DNA from: Amycolatopsis granulosa
Lineage (GTDB): Bacteria; Actinomycetota; Actinomycetes; Mycobacteriales; Pseudonocardiaceae
Reading direction: 5' to 3'
Assembly (NCBI RefSeq): GCF_011758745.1
Contig: NZ_JAANOV010000001.1
Coordinates: 3,906,001-3,970,000, forward strand
DNA length: 64,000 nucleotides
Part shown: piece by piece, positions 27,979 through 35,661 of the stretch
Numbering within the stretch: position 1 is the stretch's first letter
Layout of the letters: each line of letters starts with the position of its first letter
Notes under the pieces: generated by a model
What the model saw: only the letters and a program-made list of their open reading frames with translations
What the model was told of the DNA's origin: nothing
Database searches by the model: none
Made by a program: the position numbers and the translations under genes

Positions 27979-29436
27979 ATGGTTGAGCAGAGCGGCAGGA
28001 CCGGACTCGACCGGTTCTTCAAGATCACCGAGCGCGGTTCGAGCGTCGGCCGCGAAGTGCGCGGCGGCCTGGTCACGTTCGTCACGATGGCCTACATCGT
28101 GGTGCTCAACCCGCTGATCATCGGCAGTTTCTCGGCGCAGGACACCGGCGCGCACAAGGACCTGTTCGGCAACATCCTGCCGGTCCCGCAGGTGGCGGCG
28201 GTGACCGCGCTGATCGCCGGGGTGATGACGATCCTGATGGGGGTCGTGGCGAACTACCCGTTCGCGATGGCCACCGGCCTGGGGATCAACTCGCTCATCG
28301 CCGTCAGCGTGGCGCCGCAGATGAGCTGGCCGGCCGCGATGGGCCTGGTGATGCTCAACGGCCTGGTCATCATGGTCCTGGTGCTCACCGGCGTGCGCAC
28401 GATGGTGTTCCGGGCGGTGCCCGCGCCGCTCAAGTCGGCGATCGCGGTCGGAATCGGCCTGTTCATCACCCTGATCGGCCTGGTCGACGCCGGGTTCGTG
28501 CGGCGGATCCCGGACGCGGCGAACACGACCGTCCCGGTCGGCCTCGGCATCGGCGGGTCGATCGCGAGCTGGCCGACGCTGGTGTTCGTGATCGGGTTGC
28601 TGATCACCGGCATCCTGATGGCGAAACGGGTGCGCGGGGCGATCCTCATCGGTGTGCTGGTGACGACGGTGATCGCGATCGGGCTGGAGGCGCTGGTCAA
28701 GGCCGGCCCGTCCAACGGCACCAACCCCAAGGGGTGGAACCTGGGTTACCCGGCGCTGCCGGACAAGGTCGCCGGGCTGCCCGACCTGTCGCTGATCGGC
28801 AAGGTGAACTTCGACGCGTGGGCGCAGGTGCCGGCGATCACCGCCACGCTGATCGTGTTCACGCTCATCCTGACCGACTTCTTCGACACGATCGGGACGA
28901 TGACCGGCCTCGGCAAGGAGGGCGACCTGCTCAACGAGAGGGGTGAGCTGCCGGGCACCGGGAAGGCGCTGTTCGTGGACAGCCTCGGCGCGGTCGCCGG
29001 CGGGTTCGGCTCCTCCAGCTCGAACACCGTGTTCGTCGAGTCGGCGTCCGGTATCGCGGAGGGTGCGCGGACCGGGCTGGCCAACGTGGTCACCGGGCTG
29101 CTGTTCATCGCCGCCATGTTCTTCACGCCGCTGTACGAGGTGATCCCCGTCGAGGCCGCGGCCCCGGCCCTGGTGATCGTCGGTGCGTTGATGATCAGTC
29201 AGGTGCGCGAGATCGACTTCGCCGATTTCCGGATCGCGCTGCCCGCGTTCCTGACGATCGTGGTGATGCCGTTCACGTACTCGATCACGAACGGGATCGG
29301 CGCCGGTTTCATCACCTACGTGGTGATCCAGATCGTGACCGGCGGTGCGCGCAAGGTGCACCCGCTGCTGTGGGTGATCGCCGTGGCGTTCGTGGCGTAC
29401 TTCGCCGTCGGCCCGATTCAGGCGGCGCTCGGCTGA
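27979..29436 (+). CDS. NCS2 family purine permease (guanine/hypoxanthine type)
   Basis: 485 residues with about 12-14 membrane helices. AzgA/PbuG-type motifs include GLVTFVTMAYIVVLNPLIIG, NYPFAMATGLGINSLI, DFFDTIGTMTGLG and GSSSSNTVFVESASGIAEGA, the last matching the substrate-site region. It imports purine bases with protons. A ribosome binding site is weak (AGGCAGG). Divergent from the DUF2530 gene, and its last 19 bases overlap the broken tetR. Confidence 0.92.
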   Translation: MVEQSGRTGLDRFFKITERGSSVGREVRGGLVTFVTMAYIVVLNPLIIGSFSAQDTGAHKDLFGNILPVPQVAAVTALIAGVMTILMGVVANYPFAMATGLGINSLIAVSVAPQMSWPAAMGLVMLNGLVIMVLVLTGVRTMVFRAVPAPLKSAIAVGIGLFITLIGLVDAGFVRRIPDAANTTVPVGLGIGGSIASWPTLVFVIGLLITGILMAKRVRGAILIGVLVTTVIAIGLEALVKAGPSNGTNPKGWNLGYPALPDKVAGLPDLSLIGKVNFDAWAQVPAITATLIVFTLILTDFFDTIGTMTGLGKEGDLLNERGELPGTGKALFVDSLGAVAGGFGSSSSNTVFVESASGIAEGARTGLANVVTGLLFIAAMFFTPLYEVIPVEAAAPALVIVGALMISQVREIDFADFRIALPAFLTIVVMPFTYSITNGIGAGFITYVVIQIVTGGARKVHPLLWVIAVAFVAYFAVGPIQAALG

Positions 29437-29865
29437 GTCACGAGCCGCTCGACGGCGGCGGTGACGAGCTCGTCGCGCTCGGCAGCGGAGAAGACGTCGG
29501 GGCAGGGTGAGCTGCTCGACGATCAGCCAGTTGAGGGTGAGGATCAGCAGCCGCACCGCCGTCGCGTCGCCGGGCAGGCCGGACGACGCGTGGTGGGCCA
29601 CGTTGGCCTCGACGTCCGCGCGCACGCGTTCGGTCAGCACCTCCCGCAGCCGGGGCGGCGGGTGGCTTCCAGGCGTAGTTCCAGCAGTTCCAGGTAGCCG
29701 CTGCGGAACGCGCTGATCCGTCCCACCAGCTCGCGCATCAGCTTGGTGCAGGTCTCCCGGTCGGGCTTGGCCGACAGGTGCCGGGCGATCGTCGCGTCGT
29801 CGGGCTGGAGCCGTTCGTAGACCCGCTCCCCGGCCTGGTAGAGCAGGTCGTCGCGATTGGCGCCG
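29418..29865 (-). pseudogene. tetR remnant: helix-turn-helix missing, two frameshifts
   Basis: Reading down the minus strand from about 29865, the ligand-binding half of a TetR protein is recognisable: NRDDLLYQAGERVYERLQPD, then RELVGRISAFRSGYLELLEL. At the CGGGG run 29651-29655 a one-base loss shifts the frame to REVLTERVRADVEANVAHHA and LILTLNWLIVEQLTLP; at CGGGG 29498-29502 a one-base gain restores it to DVFSAAERDELVTAAVERLV and a stop at 29418. The DNA-binding domain that should precede NRDDLL is absent; the sequence there belongs to another gene remnant. Confidence 0.75.
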
Positions 29866-29975
29866 GTGCCGGGATTCCGGTGGTCGCCGGGAAGTTCGAT
29901 CCCACCCCGTTCGAGGTCACCGACCGCCGGTCGTTCGGCAACGGGGTGGTGGTCACCTGGTTCGCCCGGCGGTAG
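29862..29975 (+). pseudogene. C-terminal remnant of a RibD/DHFR-family gene
   Basis: The plus-strand frame ending at TAG 29973-29975 encodes IPVVAGKFDPTPFEVTDR then RSFGNGVVVTWFARR, which looks like the last strands of the RibD C-terminal/dihydrofolate-reductase-like family. No upstream start or body of the enzyme is present; the frame runs back into the antisense of the tetR remnant. An originally divergent tetR-reductase pair losing its middle by deletion would give this arrangement. Family assignment rests on a short segment. Confidence 0.45.
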
Positions 29976-30026
29976 TGCGATCGAATTCACCCGGCAGCGT
30001 GCTCGATCGTGAGGTATGCTAACTAT

Positions 30027-30458
30027 GTGTCCGATGTGCGGGAGCCTGCCCTCGCGAGCCGGTTGCGGCTCGCGGTGGTGCGGCTCAACCGCAAACTCCG
30101 GGCGCAGCGCACCGGCGAGAACGTCTCGCTGACCCAGCTGGCCGCACTGTCCACACTGCACAAGTGCGGCCCGCTCACGCCGGGCAAGCTGGCGGCCAAG
30201 GAGGGTGTCCAGCCGCCGTCGATGACGCGGGTCATCGCGGCGCTGGAGGACTTCGGTTTCGTCGAGCGGAGTCCGCATCCCACCGACGGCCGCCAGTCGA
30301 TCGTCGCCCTCACCGAGCGGGGGCGCGCGTTCGTGGGGGAAACGATTCTGGTGCGCGAAGCCTGGCTGGACCGGAAGCTGACCGAACTGAGCGGCGAAGA
30401 GCGGGCAGTCCTCGCTCGCGCCGCCGAGATCATCGACAGAATGGCGGGGAACGAATAA
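30027..30458 (+). CDS. MarR family transcriptional regulator
   Basis: 143 residues from GTG 30027 (an in-frame GTG at 30009 is possible). A TATGCT element at 30015-30020 ends six bases before 30027, suggesting a leaderless transcript. The winged helix is PGKLAAKEGVQPPSMTRVIA and the wing ERSPHPTDGRQSIVALTE. It directly precedes an MFS exporter gene (2-base gap), as Rv0880-type MarR genes do, and probably controls it. Confidence 0.87.
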   Translation: MSDVREPALASRLRLAVVRLNRKLRAQRTGENVSLTQLAALSTLHKCGPLTPGKLAAKEGVQPPSMTRVIAALEDFGFVERSPHPTDGRQSIVALTERGRAFVGETILVREAWLDRKLTELSGEERAVLARAAEIIDRMAGNE

Positions 30459-30460
30459 CG

Positions 30461-31972
30461 GTGCGGGCCAACACGGGTACTGACAGAGAGTCCGATCAGA
30501 CGACCACAGCTACCCGAGGCCAGGCACCTCCCGCCAGGAGCACTCCGGCGGACCGGGCCTGCACCGCGCCCGCGGGCCGGGTGCGGAGCCGCGTCACGGG
30601 GCAGCCGCCGACCGCGCAGGCCGAGGGGGCCGCCGAGCAGGCGGCCGGCGCGGCGACCGAGCCGGAGACGAAGCCCGAGCCGAAGGCGAGCATGTTCGCC
30701 TCCCTGGCGGTGCGCAACTACCGGCTGTTCTTCTCCGGCCAGGTGATCTCCAACATCGGCACCTGGATGCAGCGCATCGCGCAGGACTGGCTCGTCTTCC
30801 AGCTGTCCGGGAACAACCCGGTGGCCCTCGGGATCGCCGTGGCGCTCCAGTTCCTGCCGACCCTGATGCTGTCCCTGTGGGCCGGCGTCCTGGCCGACCG
30901 CGTGGACAAGCGCAAGCTGTGCATCGCGATCCAGAGCGGCATCGCGGTGCAGGCGCTGGCTCTCGGGCTGCTCGACGTGGCCGGTGTGGTCACCCTCTGG
31001 CAGGTCTACCTGCTGTGCTTCGTGCTGGGCATCTTCAGCTCGCTGGACGTGCCGGCCCGTCAGTCCTTCGTCGCGGAGATGGTGGGGCGCAAGCAGATCA
31101 GCAACGCCGTCGCGCTGAACTCGTCGGTGTTCAACATGGCCCGCATCGTCGGGCCCGCCCTCGCCGGTTTCGGGATCACCTGGGTCGGCACCGGCTGGAT
31201 GTTCCTGGCCAACGCGGTCAGCACGCTCGCGGTCGTCACCGGCCTGCTGCTGATGAACCCGGACCAGCTGTTCCGCGGGCCGGCCGTCGCGCGCGCCAAG
31301 GGGCAGCTGCGTGAGGGCCTGGCCTACGTGCGCGGCCGCGCGGACCTGGTGTCGCTGATGGTGCTGGTGTTCTTCGTCAGCACGTTCGGCATCACGTTCT
31401 TCACCTCGCTCGCGATCATCGCCGGCAACGTGTTCGGCACCCAGGCCGACGGCTACGGCCTGTTGTCCACGCTGATCGCGGTGGGCACGTTCACCGGTTC
31501 GCTCATGGCCGCCCGCCGCGGCGCCCGCGGAAAGCCGAGCGTGCGGCTGCTGCTGGTCGCCGCGTTCAGCCTGGGCGCCGTCGAGTTCGTCGCCGGGTTC
31601 ATGCCGACCTACCTGGCCTTCGGCCTCGCGTTGATCCCGCTGGGGTTCGCCACCATCACGTTCCTCAACACGGCCAACTCGCTCGTGCAGACCTCGGTCA
31701 GCCCGGAGATGCGCGGCCGGGTCATGGGCCTGTACGTGCTGGTGCTGATCGGCGGCAACCCGATCGGCGGTCCGATGGTGGGGTGGATGGCCGAGACCTT
31801 CGGCGGCCGCTCCCCGTTCCTGATCGGCGGCGTGATCTCCGCGGTCACGGCGGTGGCCTGCGCGGTCGTCCTGGTCCGCCGGGGCGGGATGACCCGGCCG
31901 GTCCAGCTCGCCGGCCTGCGGGTGCTCAGCGGCCGAGGAGGGCCGGCAGCACGGACCCGGCAAGTGCGCTGA
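30461..31972 (+). CDS. MFS exporter (EntS/MFS_3 type) with disordered N-terminus
   Basis: 503 residues from GTG 30461. The first 75 are hydrophilic and Ala/Thr/Glu-rich; the carrier begins FASLAVRNYRLFFSGQVISN and has about 12 helices, with the MFS signature LWAGVLADRVDKRKLCIA and DVPARQSFVAEMVGRKQISN typical of the enterobactin-exporter-like group. Operon with the MarR gene. Its last 47 bases overlap the convergent gene at 31926, so the extreme C-terminus (LSGRGGPAARTRQVR) may be relaxed sequence. Confidence 0.9.
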   Translation: MRANTGTDRESDQTTTATRGQAPPARSTPADRACTAPAGRVRSRVTGQPPTAQAEGAAEQAAGAATEPETKPEPKASMFASLAVRNYRLFFSGQVISNIGTWMQRIAQDWLVFQLSGNNPVALGIAVALQFLPTLMLSLWAGVLADRVDKRKLCIAIQSGIAVQALALGLLDVAGVVTLWQVYLLCFVLGIFSSLDVPARQSFVAEMVGRKQISNAVALNSSVFNMARIVGPALAGFGITWVGTGWMFLANAVSTLAVVTGLLLMNPDQLFRGPAVARAKGQLREGLAYVRGRADLVSLMVLVFFVSTFGITFFTSLAIIAGNVFGTQADGYGLLSTLIAVGTFTGSLMAARRGARGKPSVRLLLVAAFSLGAVEFVAGFMPTYLAFGLALIPLGFATITFLNTANSLVQTSVSPEMRGRVMGLYVLVLIGGNPIGGPMVGWMAETFGGRSPFLIGGVISAVTAVACAVVLVRRGGMTRPVQLAGLRVLSGRGGPAARTRQVR

Positions 31973-32912
31973 GGTCCCGGCCCGTTCCGGTGAAGACCAG
32001 TTCCTCGGTCTCGTCGTCGGCGATCTTCACCGCGACCAGGTCGCTGGTGATCAGCGCCGGACGCCCGGCGAGCGTGTCCGGGTAGGCGCGCGGGGTGACG
32101 TCGTCGTTCAGCACGGCCTGCACCGTGCGGACCGTGCAGCGGCCGTCGAACTTCGGCTTCGCCGCGGACGGGCTGGTGCCCATCGCCTTCGCGAGCTCGG
32201 TGCACAGCTGCCACGACACCACCGGCCAGGGCGCACCGCGGATGCCGTAGCCGGGGACGGGCTCGGTCACCTGCATGGCGATCGTGCCGTCGCGGCTCCG
32301 CGCGGGCAGGCCGGGACCGGGTGCCATGGTCGCGTCGAGCACGTCCCGCGCGATGGAGACCGCCAGGTCGTCGAGCGCGAGGTCGGGCCGGGTGACGGCG
32401 GACCGCGTGATGTCGACGCGCAGGTACGGGTGCACCCGGCCGCTGGGCGGCTCGTCGACCAGGTGCGCGTTGAGCCGCGCGTTGACGGTGCCGCTGGACT
32501 CGACCTCGGCGGCGTGCCCGGACACCGTGACCGCCTGCGGCGCGCTCAGCGTGGCCGGCGCGTTGTCGAGCCGCACGCCGACGTCGAGGCTCCCGGTGAC
32601 GAGGTGGCAGCCGTTGCCCCGGACCTCCCGCAGCGTCGTGCCGCCGAGCAACGCCTGCCAGTGCCGGTCGGACAGGGCCTGGCAGAGCACGTGAGCGGAG
32701 CTGTCCCCGGGCATCGCGACGAGCATCTCGCCGGACGGCATCGGCACGCGGTGCGGCAGCTCGCCGTCCCTGGTGGGCCAGACGGTGGGCAGTCCGGGCG
32801 CGGGTGGTGGAGCTGCGGTGCCCCGCGCCCACAGGTAGCCGGCCGCGCCGGCCACGGAGGCGATGGACAGCAGCACGCCGAGCACGATCGCGATCACTGT
32901 CGACGTCTTCAC
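31926..32912 (-). CDS. membrane-anchored extracytoplasmic protein of unknown function
   Basis: 328 residues from GTG 32912. An N-terminal signal anchor (TSTVIAIVLGVLLSIASVAG) is followed by an extracellular domain with two similar halves, each having a cysteine in a WQxL/C context (HVLCQALSDRHWQALLGG and PVVSWQLCTELAKAMG) and a later basic strand (VRGNGCHLVTGSLDVGV and FDGRCTVRTVQAVL), suggesting an internal duplication with one disulfide per half. No enzyme motif was recognised. No close relative can be named. Confidence 0.75.
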   Translation of the reverse strand: MKTSTVIAIVLGVLLSIASVAGAAGYLWARGTAAPPPAPGLPTVWPTRDGELPHRVPMPSGEMLVAMPGDSSAHVLCQALSDRHWQALLGGTTLREVRGNGCHLVTGSLDVGVRLDNAPATLSAPQAVTVSGHAAEVESSGTVNARLNAHLVDEPPSGRVHPYLRVDITRSAVTRPDLALDDLAVSIARDVLDATMAPGPGLPARSRDGTIAMQVTEPVPGYGIRGAPWPVVSWQLCTELAKAMGTSPSAAKPKFDGRCTVRTVQAVLNDDVTPRAYPDTLAGRPALITSDLVAVKIADDETEELVFTGTGRDLSALAGSVLPALLGR

Positions 32913-32981
32913 GGCCGAAACGCTATCCGGTGGCTTTCCTGGCTCGACCGGTGATCCACGCCGGGCCGCTAGGCTGGGTCT

Positions 32982-33053
32982 CGCACGACTGGCGTCGGGT
33001 GGGTGAACCACCAGGGAGTGCAGGTCGAGAAGGCATCGCCCGCCTGGGTGCCC
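32982..33053 (+). promoter_or_regulatory. ZTP (pfl) riboswitch upstream of folD
   Basis: The leader contains the conserved ZTP/pfl elements in order: CGACTGGCG near 32985-32994, the GGTGG...AACCACC stem with GGGAG (32998-33018), a variable linker, and the 3' pseudoknot domain CCGCCTGGG (about 33040-33048). folD is the classic target of this riboswitch, which senses ZMP/ZTP when 10-formyl-tetrahydrofolate is low. It ends about 30 bases before the folD start. Confidence 0.88.
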
Positions 33054-33082
33054 CGCAGTCCACGATGGATGCGGAGCACTCC

Positions 33083-33916
33083 ATGGTCGCCCGGCTCCTG
33101 GACGGCGCATCGGTCGCCGCCACCCTGCTCGACGAGACCGCCGCACGCGTCCGTGCGCTGTCCCGTCCGCCGCTGCTCGCCACGGTCCTCGTCGGCGACG
33201 ACCCGGCGTCGCACACCTACGGCCGGATGAAGCGCAACCGCTGCGCCCACGTCGGCATCTCCTCGCGCAGCGTCGAGCGTCCGGCGAGCACCACGACCGC
33301 CGAACTGGTCGGCCGCGTGGCCGAGCTGTCCGCCGATCCCGGCGTCGACGGGATCCTGCTGCAGCACCCCGTGCCGCGGCACATCGACGAACGGGCGGGC
33401 TTCGAGGCGATCGCGCCCGCCAAGGACGTGGACGGCGTGACGATCGCACAGCTTCGCCGCCATGGCGCTCGGTGAGCCGGGCTTCCACTCGTGCATTCCC
33501 GGGCGGGATCCTGCGCCTGCTCGACGCCTACCGGGTACCGCTGACGGGACAGCGGGTCGTGGTGGTCGGCCGCAGCCCCATCCCCGGCAAGCCGCTCGGC
33601 ATGCTCCTGCTCGGGCGGGACGCCACCGTCACCTACTGCCACTCGAAGACGTCCGGGCTGGACGAGGTGGTCCGCGCGGCCGACATCGTCGTGGCCGCGG
33701 CCGGGCGTCCCGAGCTGATCCGCGCGCAGTGGATCAAGCGGGGCGCGGTGGTGGTGGACGCGGGCTACCACCCGGGCAAGGTCGGTGACGTCGAGTTCGC
33801 GGCGGCGGCCGAGCGTGCCTCGCTGATCACCCCGGTGCCCGGCGGGGTGTGGGCCGATGACGATCGCCGTGCTGCTGGCGCAGACCACCGACGCCGCGGC
33901 TGCCACGATCGGATGA
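33083..33916 (+). pseudogene. folD: folD (methylenetetrahydrofolate dehydrogenase/cyclohydrolase) with three +1 frameshifts
   Basis: The product begins [18 protein letters not shown] (ATG 33083, GGAG before it) with the YGRMK catalytic Tyr/Lys pair and [12 protein letters not shown]. After [14 protein letters not shown] one extra base near 33455-33462 shifts to [11 protein letters not shown]; an extra G near 33500-33504 shifts to [20 protein letters not shown] and [15 protein letters not shown]; an extra T near 33849 after ITPVPGGV shifts to the expected [20 protein letters not shown] and TGA 33914-33916. All three are +1, so the end regains the original frame. Either a decayed gene or three sequencing errors; every family motif is otherwise intact. 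Confidence 0.85.
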
Positions 33917-33939
33917 GCGGACCCGCTTGCGAGCCGCAG

Positions 33940-33958
33940 TGAAGTTAGGCTAACCTAA
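33940..33958. promoter_or_regulatory. iron box (IdeR/DmdR-type operator) without an evident target gene
   Basis: TGAAGTTAGGCTAACCTAA matches the 19-bp actinobacterial iron-box consensus TTAGGTTAGGCTAACCTAA at 17 positions. It lies between the folD remnant and the 3' end of the arylamine acetyltransferase gene. No intact gene starts next to it on either strand; a plus-strand ATG at 33958 opens a 67-codon frame antisense to the acetyltransferase and without protein-like features. Confidence 0.75.
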
Positions 33959-33988
33959 TGCTTGTCCGCTTCGTGGTGGGAGCGGCAG

Positions 33989-34777
33989 TCAGTTCGGGAA
34001 CGGGCGAGGCCCCGGTGCCGGGAACGATCCGGGCACCGGGGCCTCGTTCACGTCGATCCCGAAGTGCGCCCGGTAGGCCTCGACCTTCTCCGCGGCGGTC
34101 AGGTCCCGCTCGGCCCGCTCGCCGTCCACCGTCTCGATCAACTGGTCGCCGGCCAGGGTGATCCGGCCGGACGGCGTCGCGATCGTGCACACCACGTTCT
34201 GCGTGAAGTGCGAGTCCGGCGAGGTGGCCTGCCACCAGCAGGTCGGGCCGAAGTCGGCGAGCTCGCGTGGCCGCTGCTCCAGCCGGTACGCGGGCTCGCC
34301 GTTCATCCGGATCTCCAGGTCGCCGCCCGGCACGTCCAGCACCAGGAACTCACCCTCGCGATCGGCTTGCGGCTCGCACCCCGCCAGCCGCAGCGGGTGG
34401 CGGGCGAAGCGGCCGAAGCCGACATCGGCCAGCCACGGCTCGTCCAGGTCGACGCGCAGCGCCAGGTGGTCGAACGGCGCGCCCCACCGCCCGCCGCCGT
34501 GCACGCGAGCGCTCAGCAGGGTGACCCGGAACCCCAGCTCGCGCAGCAACGCGGCGAACAAGCCGTTCAGCTCGTAGCAGAAGCCGCCCCGGTGCCGCCG
34601 CACGATCTTGTCGAACAACGCGTCCTCGTCCAGCACGATTCGCTCAGGCAGGTGAACGCTGAGGTTCTCGAACGGCACCGCCAGCTGATGAGCCTCGTGC
34701 AGGTCCCGCAGCGTCTCCGCGGTCGGGGCGGCCGGTTGTCGGGCGCCGATCCGGGCCAAGTACGCGTCCACATCCAT
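33989..34777 (-). CDS. nat: arylamine N-acetyltransferase
   Basis: 262 residues from ATG 34777 (MDVDAYLARIGARQPA). The Cys-His-Asp catalytic triad is visible in RHRGGFCYELNGLF, PFDHLALRV and WLADVGFG. It transfers acetyl or propionyl groups from CoA to arylamines; in mycobacteria the enzyme is linked to cholesterol breakdown, whereas here no catabolic genes adjoin it. The C-terminus is extended by a Pro/Gly-rich tail (VPGSFPAPGPRPFPN). Confidence 0.93.
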   Translation of the reverse strand: MDVDAYLARIGARQPAAPTAETLRDLHEAHQLAVPFENLSVHLPERIVLDEDALFDKIVRRHRGGFCYELNGLFAALLRELGFRVTLLSARVHGGGRWGAPFDHLALRVDLDEPWLADVGFGRFARHPLRLAGCEPQADREGEFLVLDVPGGDLEIRMNGEPAYRLEQRPRELADFGPTCWWQATSPDSHFTQNVVCTIATPSGRITLAGDQLIETVDGERAERDLTAAEKVEAYRAHFGIDVNEAPVPGSFPAPGPRPFPN

Positions 34778-34819
34778 GCCGCCAGCCTGCATCCTCCACT
34801 GTGGTCGAGGTCAAGCGGC

Positions 34820-34864
34820 AAAAAGGAAGGGCCCTGTCCGCGCGGGCGCGCGGAAGGACCCTTC
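34820..34864 (-). terminator. intrinsic terminator after sodA
   Basis: On the minus strand GAAGGGTCC pairs with GGGCCCTTC (one G-T pair), with an inner CCGCGC/GCGCGG stem, followed by CTTTTT. It lies 14 bases beyond the sodA stop. It is one of the few canonical hairpin-plus-T terminators in the window. Confidence 0.85.
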
Positions 34865-34877
34865 GGACGGTCGTGCT

Positions 34878-35498
34878 CTAGAGCAGCAGGCCGTTGCCGC
34901 CGGAAACGGCGTTGTCGAAGCGCTTGCTGATCTCCGCCCAGTTGTAGACGTTCCACAGCGCCTTGACGTAGTCCGCCTTGACGTTCTTGTAGTCGAGGTA
35001 GAAGGCGTGCTCCCACACATCGACCAGCAGGATCGGCACGGTCGGCAGGACGAGGTTGTTGTGGTGGTCGCGCAGCTGCTGCGTGATCAGCGTCTTGCCC
35101 ACCGGGTCCCACGACAGGGCGGCCCAGCCGTTGCCCTGGATGGTCGTGGCGACGGCGGTGAACTGCGCCTGGAACTTGTCCCAGGAGCCGAACGCGTCGT
35201 CGATCGCCGAAGCCAGCTCGCCGGTCGGCCGGTCGCCACCCTCGGGGGACAGGATCTTCCACCACACCACGTGGTTGGCGTGCCCGGCCAGGTTGAACGC
35301 CAGCGTGGTCTCCAGGCCGACGATCGAGCCGAAGTCGCCCTTGTCCCGAGCCTCCGCGAGCTTGTCCAGGGTGTCGTTGGCCCCCTTGACGTAAGCCGCG
35401 TGGTGCTTGCTGTGGTGCAGCTCGTTGATCTCACCCGAGATGTGCGGGGCGAGCGCGCCGTAGTCGTAGTCGAGGTCAGGAAGCTCGTAGCGGGCCAT
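34878..35498 (-). CDS. sodA: Fe/Mn superoxide dismutase
   Basis: 206 residues. Metal ligands appear in the usual places: His28 in [12 protein letters not shown], the second histidine in [15 protein letters not shown], and Asp and His in [13 protein letters not shown]. No signal peptide, so cytoplasmic by sequence, though actinobacterial SodA can be released. A good AAGGAGGG site precedes the ATG and a strong terminator follows, so it is monocistronic. Iron versus manganese use cannot be decided reliably here. Confidence 0.95.
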   Translation of the reverse strand: MARYELPDLDYDYGALAPHISGEINELHHSKHHAAYVKGANDTLDKLAEARDKGDFGSIVGLETTLAFNLAGHANHVVWWKILSPEGGDRPTGELASAIDDAFGSWDKFQAQFTAVATTIQGNGWAALSWDPVGKTLITQQLRDHHNNLVLPTVPILLVDVWEHAFYLDYKNVKADYVKALWNVYNWAEISKRFDNAVSGGNGLLL

Positions 35499-35661
35499 CA
35501 GCCCTCCTTCTTGTCTGACGCAGAGTCCCTTGCGGTATCAAAACCTAGTCCTCGCGAGCGCGGGAAGCTAACCGGGGAGCCGCTGTCCGCACTGCGGGAA
35601 CTGGTTCTGGTCCCAGCCTGCAATCTCCAGCTAGATCGAGGTCAACGGGCTGTGCCGATGA

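Noticed and set aside
27709-29417. Long minus-strand frame opposite the NCS2 permease gene
   Set aside because: Its composition (His/Arg/Asp/Gln runs) is that of an antisense shadow; only the segment beyond 29418 shows real tetR similarity, and that in several frames.
33472-33942. Separate gene for the NADP-binding half of FolD
   Set aside because: It has no proper start or ribosome binding site and its motifs continue those of the upstream fragment, so it belongs to one broken gene.
33958-34161. Short plus-strand frame starting at the iron box
   Set aside because: It is antisense to the acetyltransferase gene, has Pro/Arg-rich shadow composition and no ribosome binding site.
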